A stretch of 42,550 nt of DNA from an uncultured Nitrosomonas sp. (GTDB lineage: Bacteria; Pseudomonadota; Gammaproteobacteria; Burkholderiales; Nitrosomonadaceae): assembly GCA_949281375.1 (NCBI GenBank), contig CASDLT010000015.1, positions 1-42,550 of the forward strand, read 5' to 3'. Of this stretch, positions 1 to 10,819 are shown in pieces. The notes under the pieces were generated by a model, which had not been told where the DNA came from, did no database searches, and was given only the letters and a program-made list of their open reading frames with translations. Within the stretch, counting starts at the first letter, position 1, and every line of letters begins with the position of its first letter. A program made the translations under genes and the position numbers.

Positions 1-411
<411 letters not shown>

Positions 412-488
412 ATAATTTTATTAATTTGATAAATAATAGTCATAATATTATTTATAAATCTAACTCAATATTGAATATTTAATGGTTT

Positions 489-604
489 CGCTTGGCGGCC
501 ATGGCACTTTGGACCCACTTCTTCCCATCCCGAACAGAATAGTGAAACGAAGATGCGCCGATGATAGTGTGCAATCGCATGTGAAAGTAGGTTACCGCCA
601 GGCA
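489..604 (+). rRNA. rrf: 5S ribosomal RNA
   Basis: The sequence follows the 5S consensus: GGCGGCCATGGC near the 5' end, CCCATCCCGAACAG, then AGTGAAACG and GCGCCGATGATAGTGT. The first bases GCTTGGCGG pair with the last bases CCGCCAGGC to form helix I. The GAACAG form of loop A/helix III is the type usual in betaproteobacteria. It completes the 23S-5S end of an rRNA operon. Confidence 0.96.
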
Positions 605-612
605 CTCAGACA

Positions 613-647
613 AAAGCTCCTTATTTCGATAAGGGGCTTTTTTTTTT
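613..647 (+). terminator. rRNA operon rho-independent terminator
   Basis: A 12-bp stem (613-624 with 629-640, one T-G wobble) is closed by a TTCG tetraloop and followed by a run of T to 647. It lies 9 bases after the 5S gene. Confidence 0.95.
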
Positions 648-1302
648 ATTACAAACCGTAGAATTAGGAACCACTCGCTGTGTGCCGCCTGACTTGATAA
701 GGATAAACACCTTTAGAGTGTAAATATCACGGCGAGACTGTTTGATTTCAATGTTCGCAAAAATTTTTCCTACCTTTTATAGGAATTGAATAGTGAATTG
801 AACAAAAGGTATCGATTCATCAACTGACATTATCACCTATGCTTCCGACGATCCGTTTTTAATAGCTGATCAAAGCAGACATGAGTTTGTCGATTAGCAC
901 CCACATCAGCATTAAATCGATAAGTTACAGGTACTACAAATAATCAAAGCTTTTATCACTAAGATTCACTGTGTGAATGAACGATAAAAGATTATTCGAT
1001 GAAACCTAGCCAATTCTACAAATTAAAATGTACCTCTGAGGGTTACAGATAGTATCGATTCAAGCTCTAATGACTGCAATGGCCCAGAATATTAAGCGAA
1101 TCATTAAACAATTACTTGATATTTATTGGTATTTAATAATATATCCGTATTTCAGAAAAGAAATATTGAGCGCACAAAATTATCAGTCCTACTTTAAGCA
1201 CATGCCCGAACTTTTTCGATATAAACCAGCCTGGGCATAAAATCAGCTGTTTTTCAACGGGCCGTCTGAATTATTACGTTTTAGCATATGTTCAATCTTT
1301 TT
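648..1302. other. AT-rich intergenic stretch, no gene seen
   Basis: About 650 bases lie between the rRNA terminator and the stop codon of the minus-strand glucan synthase. No open reading frame with a ribosome-binding site, no tRNA and no strong hairpin was found. It lies downstream of both flanking transcripts, so promoters are not expected here. Confidence 0.6.
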
Positions 1303-4300
1303 TTATAATACTGCCTTGCAACATAGAATAATTTCCACATAATGCTGTTGATGATCGTTCATTAAATGGAACTGGTATTGTGTTTGATCGTTTTCGTCTG
1401 TACGAATGTTGTCGACCGCAATGCCATCCAAAGTAATAAGAGACTCGCGATTAACCATTTCTCCACTGTTTCGGATAGTGATGTGGTAGAAAGTCTCATG
1501 AAATCGATAGTGAATAAGATATGAATCCCATTTTTCCGGAATTCTCGGGGTGATTAACAGTTGATCGACCTCCAAATGTAGACCTAAAAGTGTTTCGACG
1601 GCGAGTCGATACATCCATCCTGCAGCGCCGGTGTACCATGTCCAGCCGCCACGGCCAATGTGGGGTTCTTTACCGTAAATATCGGCAGGCATCACATAAG
1701 GCTCAACTTTGTAACGTTGAATTTCTTCTTGTGTGTGGCCATGATTGACGGGATTCAGTATAGCGAATAATTCCCAAGCCCGCTCTTTATCTCCCAGTAA
1801 AGCAAATGCCATCGTGGACCAGATAGCCGCATGCGTATATTGACCTCCATTTTCACGAATTCCTGGTACATAACCTTTAATGTAGCCCGGCTCTAATGCT
1901 GATTTATCGAAGGGTGGATCGAACAACTGAATTAATCGCTTTTCTCTTCGTACCAGAAGTTTGTCAACTGCATGCATGGCCTGATGTGCATGTGTTGTGT
2001 CTGCACCTGCTGAAATCACCGCCCAGCTTTGGCTGATGGAGTCAATTTTGCACTCGTCGTTGCTAGATGAGCCCAACGGAGTGCCATCGTCAAAGTAAGC
2101 ACGTTTGTACCAATTGCCATCCCAAGCATGGGTTTCAATATGATGTTGTAGCTGCTCAGCCTGTTCTTTACAGGTTTCTGCAAAAGATACATCACCGCGA
2201 TCTCGTGCCAAATCCGAAAATGATTGTAAGTTTGCATAGAGAAACCACGCTAACCATACACTTTCACCTTTGCCGTCTTGCCCAACCAGATTCATCCCAT
2301 CATTCCAATCGCCACATCCCATCAAAGGTAATTGATGTTTACCGAAGCGCAAGCCATGTTTAATTGCACGCATACAGTGCTCATACAGACTGACAGACTC
2401 TACAGACCGTTGAGGTTGATCATAGTATGCTTCTTCTTCGGGATATAACTCGCGACCTTCAAGAAAATGAATCGACTCGTCAAGTACGCCTATATCGCCC
2501 GTGGTTCGAACATAATGACAGGTAACATAGGGTAACCACAGGTAGTCATCGGAAAAATGAGTTCGTACTCCTTGTCCATTCGGTGGATGCCACCAATGTT
2601 GTACATCACCTTGCGGAAATTGCCGTTCGGCGCAACGGAGTATATGATCGCGAACTAACCAGGGGGTGGAGTAGATCAATGCCATGCAGTCCTGCAATTG
2701 ATCACGAAAACCATAGGCTCCGCCTGATTGATAATAACCGCTGCGGCCCCAAAGTCTGCAAGACAATGTCTGATAGATCAGCCAGCCATTCACCAACACA
2801 TCCATTGATGGCTCTGGGGTTTCGACATGAATTGCGCCCAAAGCATGGTTCCAATGACTCCATACCGCCTCCAGAGCCTGTCTTGCGCCTGATACCCCGC
2901 TGTATTGTTGAATGAAATGTTGAGCTTCGTCAGTGCTATGAGCAGCACCTAGTATAAATACGATTTCTCGTTCCTGTCCTTCGGCCAGATCAACATATGT
3001 CTGAATCGCTACACATGGGTCGAGACCTGCCCCCGTTTTTCCAGATAACCGCTTGCGGCGCAAAGCTGCCGGGTAAGAAAGCGAGCCATTGCGACCAATA
3101 AATTCAGCGCGATTTCCTGTTACCGAGCGTTCTTTTTCGCTTACTTTTGCAAATACGACGCGCTTGGGGTATTCGCGACTATAGGTATTTCGAGCAAACA
3201 ATGCGCCACTATGCGGATCCGATTCAGTCACAATGTGCATTATGTTGGTATGCCGCCACTCACCAAGCACGAGTTCGCTGTAGCCCGTCAGGGACATTCT
3301 CCGAGGCCGTTTCGAAAGATTGCGTAATTTGATGACTACGAATTTTACCGGAGCATCCATTCCGACATAGGTATATAATTCTGAGGAAATCCCAGCTCGC
3401 GAATGCTCGAATACACTATATCCAAAACCATGGCGACATACATATCCATAGGGATTATTGGCGAGTATTGGTGTCGGTGACCAAATAATCCCGGTCTCTT
3501 CATCGCGAATATAGTACATTTCGCCGCTGGTATCGCTTACTGGATCATTATGCCAAGGCGTCAGTCGAAACTCGTGAGCATTGTTTACCCATGTATATGC
3601 GCTGCCTCGTTCGCTAACGACCATACCGATATGAGGGCTGGCAATTACATTGACCCATGGAGCCGGCGTATTGGTGCCCTTTTCCAGCGTAATGACATAT
3701 TCGCGTCCATCGGGAGTAAATCCGCCTAGGCCATTGAAGAAAAGTCGTTCACGCGGTGGCAATGGAATGATGGGTTCAGTTGCCGGCAACATCCGCGGTT
3801 CGAGCAGATCAGTAATCCGTTGAGAGGACATGCGGCGTTCCAGTGGCTCGATCAACGTATCTGCGGTATCACTGAATACAATTCGTGCCACCGTTTGCAG
3901 CAATACTCGCTCATCTTCGGAAAGCTCTTCGGTGCGCCGCACAAAAACGCCACCGGGCTTGTCGATGATCTGCGCTTCTGATCCAGCATTGATCAGACCG
4001 ATGATCTGATCATGCAGTACCGCGCGATAACCCGAAAAATCTTCATTCACGATCACCAAATCAGATGTCAGACCCTTCATGCGCCAGTAAGCATGTGCCT
4101 GCAGCGCTTGTTTTATTAATCCAATGCGATTGATATTTCCAATTCGTATCAAAACGATGGGCAAATCACCTGAGATTGCGAAGCGCCACAAACCTGCTTG
4201 GCCCAGTTGATTGCGCGCAATAATGCTCGGTGCGGTCCGGCGAGATTGCGTACTGTAGATAACCGAGCTTGCAAGGCGACCGTACATCTGAGCATCTGCT

Positions 4301-7300
4301 TCAGTGGCGTTGAGACTGCGCAGTATTCCCTGACTATGAAACCATGCCATTTCAAAAGCCCGATCCACAAAATGGCGGTCGCAATAATTTTCCAGCAGCA
4401 CCAACGCGGCTTCGCGCGTGCTGGCTATACCGGAAATAATCTGTACTGTCGCAGATTCATTTGGCATGAGCGTTATAGTACGACGAATCGCCATGATCGG
4501 ATCGAGCACTGAGCCATCGGTGTTCGACAGGACAGACATTCGGTCGTCATGAGCCAGGGCTACGGGATTCGCAACGGTTCGTCCACGACCAATAAACTTG
4601 TTCCGATCTGTTTCATAGGAGGATTCATCAATCGTTATCCCCGGGGCGGCCAAGAGATGGAACATCCAGGGTATCTGTTCATTCGGCATCCGACGCCGAC
4701 GCGTAGCCAGTATGGCATGCCGGTTGGGAATAATTTCTGTTTGTACGAACAGATTGCTAAAGGCGCGATGAGCCAGATCTGAATTCAAAGGCGCCAATAC
4801 CACTTCTGAATAGGTCGTGATCTCAATCTCGCGAGTACGAAATGATTGGTTGGTCAGCGTCAGGCGGCGTATTTCAACGTCATCCTCAGGTGAAACACTG
4901 ATCTCGGTGTGCGTTTCGATGGCATAGTCTCGACGGCGATATTCTGCACGCGCTTGCACGAATATTGCCTCATAGTGATCAGCTTTATGCGTCGTAGGCT
5001 GATAGCCGGTAGACCAATACCGTCCGGATTCGCGATCTCGCAAATAAATGAAAGTGCCCCAATTATCGCAAGTGGCATCTTCGCGCCAGCGCGTAAGAGC
5101 GATGTCACCCCATCGACTATAACCACCGCCGGCATGGGTCGCCATGACATGATAGCGTCCATTGGAAAGCAGATGGACTTCCGGAATCGGTGTGTTCAAA
5201 TCGGTAAACACCCGCATGATCGTGTCTGCTTCGGCAAGGGCCGGGCGAGCCGCCGCGTTGACTTCCGCGGCATGGGGATGCAATGTTGCGCCCTTCTTCG
5301 GTATTCGTTCTTGTAACAACAATGCTGTTGCCTGAATCAAGGGATCAGACATGAATCGCCGCTGCATCGGAGAGTTGAGCAAGGTCTGTTCAAACGCCAG
5401 CAAACTCATGCCCTGATGATGCGCCATGAAGGTGCGGACAGTGACACTGGATTTACCACGCGGCACGCGTGAGGGAGTGTAATCGGCGGCTTCATAAAAT
5501 CCATAAGTGCCAAGCATGCCGATTGCAGCAAGTGTTTGCAGATTGTTGCAGGCTAATTGCGGCATAACCGTCAAGGCCAGTGCTGAGGCATAAGGAGCAA
5601 TGACCAGATCGTCACCCAATCCCCGTTTAAAACCGAGACCGGGCACACCAAATGCGCGATACTGGTAAATTTGCTGACTATCAGTCGTGTTGTAACAGGA
5701 TTCTGAAATCCCCCAGGGAACGTTTCGCTGTTCACCATATTCTACCTGACGCAATACCGCTGCTTTGCAGGTTTGCGCTAACAATGTATTGTCGTAGCTG
5801 GGCATGATCAGGTGCGGCATGAGATATTCGAACATCGAACCGCTCCAGGAAATCAGGCTGATATCACCGCCATGGCTGGTCAGTAGCCGGCCCAACGAGT
5901 ACCAATGTTTCTGTGGCAACTGTCCCTGCGCAATGAGCAGGAAACTGGCTAAGCGTGCTTCGGATGCCAGCAGGTCATAGCAGGCTTGATCTCTCCGCCG
6001 TTCACTGACATCGTAGCCGATCGCAAGTAAATTGCGCGACGCATCATACAGAAATTCAAAATCCATGTGGGCCAGTTTGCCGCAACGATCAACCAGATCA
6101 TCAATCATACGAATCCGCTGCAGCGCGTTTTTGGAAAAACCGACTATTTGCTTGTCATTGTCATTCGATGTGTTTGCCGCTAATTCGGCCAAGGTTGGAA
6201 GAGTGTCGACGTGCTGGATTTCTGTCATCAAATGACGGAGATCCCGCTGAAACGCCACGACTTGTTGATTAAATGCCCGGGCCCAATAATAAAGCTCGCC
6301 ATCAATATCGATGTCTGCCGGCAGGCAAGCCATCGCCTCCTCACTGATGCGGTGGATTTCAGCCAGGAGATGATCGATGGTCATCCAGACCTTTTGCCAC
6401 GATTCAGGGACAGTAAGAAGCTGTACATTTCGCTCGAGCGCCTCGACTTTCCGGGACAATTCTGAATTGGGCGAAGCGGGGATGTGCTCGGCAAGTAACC
6501 GCAAGGTATCCTGCAATCCATGAAAAATAGTCATCGATAGAATCGGTTGATTCTTAAGTTCGGCCAGGCCCGCCTGCAGCGTGAGCAAGCTGCCAATGAG
6601 GTTGCCGCTATCGACTGAAGAAACATATTGGGGATGCAATGGCTGCAGTGTACGGGTATCGTACCAGTTGTAAAAATGACCAAGGTAGCGCTCCAGATTT
6701 TCCATTGTTCCAATGGTTTTCCCGATCCGATCGAGAAATTCCCCGGTCGAGATATAACCAAAATCATGGGCCGACAGATGAGCCAGCAGTGACATACCGA
6801 TATTGGTCGGAGAGGTGCGCGTGGCAATCATCGGAGTAGGGTGTTCCTGAAAATTGTCTGGCGGCAGCCAGTGATCGTCCGGACCGACGAATTGTTCAAA
6901 GAAACGCCATGTGCGCCGTGCCGAAGTGCGCAAGAACAGGCGCTGATCGCTTGTCAGTTGAGGCTCTGGCGATACCAGCGGTTTGCTGATCCACCAGCCG
7001 ATCACGGGGGATAGCAACCATGCCAGCAAAACAGGAACGAAGAACATCATCTCAGCGGCAGGCTGATTCATCAAAACATAACCCAGCGCGATCGCCAGTG
7101 CGGGCGCCGTCCACATTTCCAGCATAAAATCAAATATCGTGGTGCTGGCATTGCGGCGTGTGTATGCGGGTAAATGCCACAGCATCAGTCCGCGCCGCGT
7201 GAACAGCATGCGCAGCCCAGTGTATAGGATGGCGCCCAGGTTGATTCTCGTGTCGTATGGCAAGAAAATCAATGACAGCACTGCTAGTAAAAGTGGGTTG

Positions 7301-9984
7301 GTTGTGGATTTGCCGGTTAAGTTCAGATGCACCCACCAATCGCGTTCTGGCGGTTTGCGCACGAGCTGGATCGCTGCGCCGAGCATAACGGGCAAAAACA
7401 CCACACCCGCTACTAACAAAATCCATAGCCATGCTGGACCGGGGCCAAATAGCCAGCCACCAATCAAAAAAGCCAGCAGAGCGGGAGGGATCAGGCTGCG
7501 GCGCAGGTTATCGATTATTTTCCATACCGACAAAGTATTCAGAGGGTTCGATTGTCGCCGTGCTTTCGATCCATTTTCACCCGGTGGCCCAGGCACATGC
7601 GAAAGCAGCCACCCGATCAGTTGCCAGTCTCCACGTATCCAGCGGTGCCGCCGGCTGGCCTCGATTGTGTAACTGGCAGGATGCTCTTCGACGAGATCCA
7701 CATCCGTAATCAGCGCAGAACGTGCATATCCGCTTTCTAATAAGTCATGACTGAGAATGAGGTTCTCAGGAAATCGGCCGTCGATGGCTTGACGAAAAGC
7801 GTCAACATCGTAAATGCCCTTGCCGACGAACGATCCCTCGCCGAAGACATCCTGATAGACATCCGATACTTCACGTGTATAGGGATCAATGCCCGCTTCA
7901 CCCGCAAATAATATTGTGAAGCGAGACTGGCTGGCGCTCAGCAGGCTGATTGAAACCCGGGGCTGCAGGATCGCATATCCTTCCACGATTCGTCCTTGGT
8001 CGGGATCATATACGGGACGATTGAGTGGATGAGCCATGCTACCTACCAGCGGGCGTGCCGATTCGCGCGGAAGCTGCGTGTCAGTATCCAACGTGATGAC
8101 GTAACGAATCGATTGGAGAATGGATGGGTCACCCACGATGTCCGAAAAGGCTGTTTTTGCCTCACCGCGCACCAAGGCATTGAATTGCTCCAGTTTGCCG
8201 CGCTTGCGTTCGTAGCCCATCCATACTTTTTCATAAGGATTCCATAGCCGGGGGCGATGGAACAGATAGAAAATGCACGGCCGATCCTCATGATAGCTTG
8301 CGTTCAGGGACTCCACTGCTTTGCGGGCATAGTCCAGCAATGCGTCATCCGTTGGTAATGTTTGCTGCGGCGCGTCACGGAAGTCAGTCAGCAAGGCAAA
8401 GAACAGGTTGGGGTCACGATTGCCGAGATAACGGATTTCCAGAGCTTCCAGAAGGTTGTCGATATCCTGCTGAGTATTGAGTAAAGTGGGAACCACGACC
8501 ATGGTTCGATGGGCCAAAGGTATACCTGCGGAAAAATCGAGCCGCGGCAATGGCCGTGGCGGAATAATCAGCGTGATTAGCATATTGACCAGTGAAACCG
8601 CCATGGCTGAAGCGCCAAGGAGGCCAGTGAGCGCAAAGAACCAGAAATGTCCTTCTTCCGGACTTGAATGATCCAGCGTAGACAATGCCAACGCAGTCGC
8701 CAATGCGGAAAGCAGTCCTATTGCGCCCAGATAAAGCGCTAAGCTGTGCCGCTGGCATGCACGGCAGACTCGAACTCCCCACGTCAATCGGCATTCAAGT
8801 GCACGTTCCAGGACAGGACGGCCCTCATCGACCAAATAATAACCGACGTGAGCGGTACGGTTGTCAGCGCCGAGCTGATGCGCGGCTGCGCTGGCCAAAG
8901 CAATGACTTCACGCGCCACTGCGAGTTCGCTCCGGGCGCTGCCTCTGGCGAGATCCTCAATGATATGACGATAACGGTCGCGGGTTGCAAAATCCTGAAA
9001 TTCATGCACGCCTGCAGGATCTTCGCGCATGGTTGCTTCTACGACACTTAGGGATTCGACATAATCGCGCCAGTTCATGGTATCGATGACCCGCAAGCTA
9101 CCAATGCTGTTGGCGATGGAAATCTGATTGGCGGCCGCGGTTCGGCCTGCTGCTTCGAACAATTGAGTTGCAGTGACGCCCTGCTCAGCCAGTTTTTGTT
9201 CTACCCAGGCTTGCACGAATGTCATCGTGGAGCCTTGCGCCTGTAGCCGAGCATAAAATTCTTCCACAAACGGCGCAGTTAGTGACACATCGGCATTAGC
9301 AAACTCAGCCAGTAATTGGATCAGGTGCTTTGATTCCTTTTCAGAGATGGCGAGCATGCGGTCTGCCCATGTGTTTGCCGCCTCGAGCTCTTGCCGCCGT
9401 CGGGCGATCCGCAGCGCAACCCGGCGTATATTCTCCAGTAACGCCAATTGCAGCATGATGGGATAAGCCCATAATTCCCCTATTTTCAACGGCTCGATGG
9501 TCTGGTAGGCAGCAACGAATTGGGTGACATTGTCTTTATCGATTCGCCCATCCATGTGTGAGATGAGCTGCAATGCCAATTCATAGATCCTTGGAAAACC
9601 CGCCGATGAGCCATTCATCAATTGCGGCAATTGGCGGCTGTAGCCGCGGGGCAAATGTCTACGCGCTTGATTGATCTGCTGCTCAATGAGATAGAAATTA
9701 TCGAGCAGCCACGATTCAGCCGGAAAAATGCGCTGTCCCGTTGCAACTGCGGCGGTGACAAGATCGTATGCAGCCCAAATGATGCGCTTGTTGTCCGTTA
9801 ATCGCGGTAATAACTGATCTGGACCTGGTTGAGGATTGATCGTATGCGACTCTGCCAGCATCACGGCATGACGCTTCAATTGTTCGATGCTGAATAACTC
9901 GGAACTCAATAATTCTGTTTCATGAATGTTTCTGAGAGTATTCAGCTTGGAAAATCCGAACTCCTTCACAAATATATCCTCCAT
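1303..9984 (-). CDS. ndvB: Cyclic beta-1,2-glucan synthase-like protein (GT84-GH94)
   Basis: The 2893-residue product has the size and domain order of NdvB/Chv cyclic beta-1,2-glucan synthases, inner-membrane enzymes that build and cyclise glucan from UDP-glucose. An N-terminal region leads to membrane segments near 415-470. The GT84 glycosyltransferase follows, with TLDTDTQLPRE near 630 and HRWIRGDW near 780. More membrane segments lie near 830-1000, then a glycoamylase-like domain (MAHHQGMS near 1518). The C-terminal GH94 region carries YQSGGAYGFRDQLQD near 2415 and GCGDWNDGMNLVG near 2550. The ATG at 9984 has no upstream Shine-Dalgarno. In contrast, GGAGG inside the first codons lies 8 bases before an in-frame GTG at 9969, which may be the true start. 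In its family the product is a periplasmic osmoregulated glucan. An operator-like palindrome lies 131 bases upstream. The enzyme class is well supported; linkage and cyclisation are inferred from the family. Confidence 0.93.
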   Translation of the reverse strand: MEDIFVKEFGFSKLNTLRNIHETELLSSELFSIEQLKRHAVMLAESHTINPQPGPDQLLPRLTDNKRIIWAAYDLVTAAVATGQRIFPAESWLLDNFYLIEQQINQARRHLPRGYSRQLPQLMNGSSAGFPRIYELALQLISHMDGRIDKDNVTQFVAAYQTIEPLKIGELWAYPIMLQLALLENIRRVALRIARRRQELEAANTWADRMLAISEKESKHLIQLLAEFANADVSLTAPFVEEFYARLQAQGSTMTFVQAWVEQKLAEQGVTATQLFEAAGRTAAANQISIANSIGSLRVIDTMNWRDYVESLSVVEATMREDPAGVHEFQDFATRDRYRHIIEDLARGSARSELAVAREVIALASAAAHQLGADNRTAHVGYYLVDEGRPVLERALECRLTWGVRVCRACQRHSLALYLGAIGLLSALATALALSTLDHSSPEEGHFWFFALTGLLGASAMAVSLVNMLITLIIPPRPLPRLDFSAGIPLAHRTMVVVPTLLNTQQDIDNLLEALEIRYLGNRDPNLFFALLTDFRDAPQQTLPTDDALLDYARKAVESLNASYHEDRPCIFYLFHRPRLWNPYEKVWMGYERKRGKLEQFNALVRGEAKTAFSDIVGDPSILQSIRYVITLDTDTQLPRESARPLVGSMAHPLNRPVYDPDQGRIVEGYAILQPRVSISLLSASQSRFTILFAGEAGIDPYTREVSDVYQDVFGEGSFVGKGIYDVDAFRQAIDGRFPENLILSHDLLESGYARSALITDVDLVEEHPASYTIEASRRHRWIRGDWQLIGWLLSHVPGPPGENGSKARRQSNPLNTLSVWKIIDNLRRSLIPPALLAFLIGGWLFGPGPAWLWILLVAGVVFLPVMLGAAIQLVRKPPERDWWVHLNLTGKSTTNPLLLAVLSLIFLPYDTRINLGAILYTGLRMLFTRRGLMLWHLPAYTRRNASTTIFDFMLEMWTAPALAIALGYVLMNQPAAEMMFFVPVLLAWLLSPVIGWWISKPLVSPEPQLTSDQRLFLRTSARRTWRFFEQFVGPDDHWLPPDNFQEHPTPMIATRTSPTNIGMSLLAHLSAHDFGYISTGEFLDRIGKTIGTMENLERYLGHFYNWYDTRTLQPLHPQYVSSVDSGNLIGSLLTLQAGLAELKNQPILSMTIFHGLQDTLRLLAEHIPASPNSELSRKVEALERNVQLLTVPESWQKVWMTIDHLLAEIHRISEEAMACLPADIDIDGELYYWARAFNQQVVAFQRDLRHLMTEIQHVDTLPTLAELAANTSNDNDKQIVGFSKNALQRIRMIDDLVDRCGKLAHMDFEFLYDASRNLLAIGYDVSERRRDQACYDLLASEARLASFLLIAQGQLPQKHWYSLGRLLTSHGGDISLISWSGSMFEYLMPHLIMPSYDNTLLAQTCKAAVLRQVEYGEQRNVPWGISESCYNTTDSQQIYQYRAFGVPGLGFKRGLGDDLVIAPYASALALTVMPQLACNNLQTLAAIGMLGTYGFYEAADYTPSRVPRGKSSVTVRTFMAHHQGMSLLAFEQTLLNSPMQRRFMSDPLIQATALLLQERIPKKGATLHPHAAEVNAAARPALAEADTIMRVFTDLNTPIPEVHLLSNGRYHVMATHAGGGYSRWGDIALTRWREDATCDNWGTFIYLRDRESGRYWSTGYQPTTHKADHYEAIFVQARAEYRRRDYAIETHTEISVSPEDDVEIRRLTLTNQSFRTREIEITTYSEVVLAPLNSDLAHRAFSNLFVQTEIIPNRHAILATRRRRMPNEQIPWMFHLLAAPGITIDESSYETDRNKFIGRGRTVANPVALAHDDRMSVLSNTDGSVLDPIMAIRRTITLMPNESATVQIISGIASTREAALVLLENYCDRHFVDRAFEMAWFHSQGILRSLNATEADAQMYGRLASSVIYSTQSRRTAPSIIARNQLGQAGLWRFAISGDLPIVLIRIGNINRIGLIKQALQAHAYWRMKGLTSDLVIVNEDFSGYRAVLHDQIIGLINAGSEAQIIDKPGGVFVRRTEELSEDERVLLQTVARIVFSDTADTLIEPLERRMSSQRITDLLEPRMLPATEPIIPLPPRERLFFNGLGGFTPDGREYVITLEKGTNTPAPWVNVIASPHIGMVVSERGSAYTWVNNAHEFRLTPWHNDPVSDTSGEMYYIRDEETGIIWSPTPILANNPYGYVCRHGFGYSVFEHSRAGISSELYTYVGMDAPVKFVVIKLRNLSKRPRRMSLTGYSELVLGEWRHTNIMHIVTESDPHSGALFARNTYSREYPKRVVFAKVSEKERSVTGNRAEFIGRNGSLSYPAALRRKRLSGKTGAGLDPCVAIQTYVDLAEGQEREIVFILGAAHSTDEAQHFIQQYSGVSGARQALEAVWSHWNHALGAIHVETPEPSMDVLVNGWLIYQTLSCRLWGRSGYYQSGGAYGFRDQLQDCMALIYSTPWLVRDHILRCAERQFPQGDVQHWWHPPNGQGVRTHFSDDYLWLPYVTCHYVRTTGDIGVLDESIHFLEGRELYPEEEAYYDQPQRSVESVSLYEHCMRAIKHGLRFGKHQLPLMGCGDWNDGMNLVGQDGKGESVWLAWFLYANLQSFSDLARDRGDVSFAETCKEQAEQLQHHIETHAWDGNWYKRAYFDDGTPLGSSSNDECKIDSISQSWAVISAGADTTHAHQAMHAVDKLLVRREKRLIQLFDPPFDKSALEPGYIKGYVPGIRENGGQYTHAAIWSTMAFALLGDKERAWELFAILNPVNHGHTQEEIQRYKVEPYVMPADIYGKEPHIGRGGWTWYTGAAGWMYRLAVETLLGLHLEVDQLLITPRIPEKWDSYLIHYRFHETFYHITIRNSGEMVNRESLITLDGIAVDNIRTDENDQTQYQFHLMNDHQQHYVEIILCCKAVL

Positions 9985-10115
9985 GTTCGAATTTTTGTAG
10001 ACCAGCGGATATCAGAGGTAGTCCAACTAGAGTGCGCTCAGCAATTAAATGAGCCTTACTATTTATCCATATATTTCCTTGGCTTAAAGAATAGTACTCA
10101 ACTGTTACAAATAGC

Positions 10116-10137
10116 GTCTGTGCGCTATCGGACAGAC
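10116..10137. promoter_or_regulatory. Operator-like palindrome, site A
   Basis: Two copies of the half-site GTCTGTnCGnTA face each other and overlap at the central TA. Eighteen of 22 positions are symmetric. It lies 131 bases upstream of the glucan synthase ATG and downstream of the MgtC-family gene, so the glucan synthase is the likely target. Related sites occur at 18467, 18517, 24312 and 40795. The regulator is unknown. Confidence 0.55.
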
Positions 10138-10259
10138 AAGAGAGTCCCTGTTTCAGCAATTTCGTACGGTTAGAGCAGATAGAAGATATGGAAGACTTCC
10201 GATGCATGATTCCTGCCGCGCGCCTAAAGCGGAGAGATTCATGGTAAACGGGTTGTGTC

Positions 10260-10730
10260 TCAGTCGGGTTCTTTTTGCAACCGGTATTTAAGTTGGGCAA
10301 TGATCGAAAGTATCACCCATGTCAGAATGACCCCCAATGCCGCGGATCCCCATCGTCCCAACCCGACAGCTACGCCGATGGCTGCCGTCATCCAGATACC
10401 CGCTGCGGTAGTGAGTCCGATAATTTCTCGATCATCCCTCAGCTTCAGAATGGCTCCGGCCCCGATAAAACCAATGCCTGCAGCAAGTCCTTGAATGACG
10501 CGCGACAGATCGCTCTGAGACATTCCGGATTCCAGACAAGCTACCACAAATAAGGTCGTCGCCAGAGCCACCAGCATATGCGTTCGTATGCCGGCGGATT
10601 TACCCATGCGCTCGCGCTGAAATCCCACCACCGCACCCAACAAAGCAGCGGCTGTCATGCGGATGATGATGCGTGCCATTTGCGCTTCATCGGGCAATCC
10701 TGTTACGAGTTCTGCTAGAAATATTTCCAT
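10260..10730 (-). CDS. MgtC/SapB family inner-membrane protein
   Basis: The 156-residue product has the MgtC/SapB N-terminal membrane domain. It shows an early segment with AALLGAVVGFQRER, then GIRTHMLVALATTLF, then GLAAGIGFIGAGAI followed by LTTAAGIWMTAAIGVAVGLG. These fit four to five membrane helices. Family members are linked to magnesium stress, virulence and membrane potential, and some modulate the F-type ATPase; the role here is not shown by the sequence. It lacks the C-terminal soluble ACT-like domain of long MgtC proteins, so it is the short form. The ATG at 10730 is preceded by GAGAA. It lies about 90 bases downstream of the ion channel gene on the same strand, so co-transcription is possible. 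Confidence 0.9.
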   Translation of the reverse strand: MEIFLAELVTGLPDEAQMARIIIRMTAAALLGAVVGFQRERMGKSAGIRTHMLVALATTLFVVACLESGMSQSDLSRVIQGLAAGIGFIGAGAILKLRDDREIIGLTTAAGIWMTAAIGVAVGLGRWGSAALGVILTWVILSIIAQLKYRLQKEPD

Positions 10731-10819
10731 GGGGTTCTCGCTGATAAACCTCGGTTTTATGGTTTGTGCGGAAAAAAGCTTTCATCCGACAAAAAAAAGG
10801 TAGAGAAGGGAAACCGTCG

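Noticed and set aside
2016..9051. Many open frames of 60-177 codons opposite or inside the glucan synthase gene
   Set aside because: They overlap a gene with strong domain evidence throughout, lack ribosome-binding sites and have no recognisable motifs. They reflect codon bias on the other strand.
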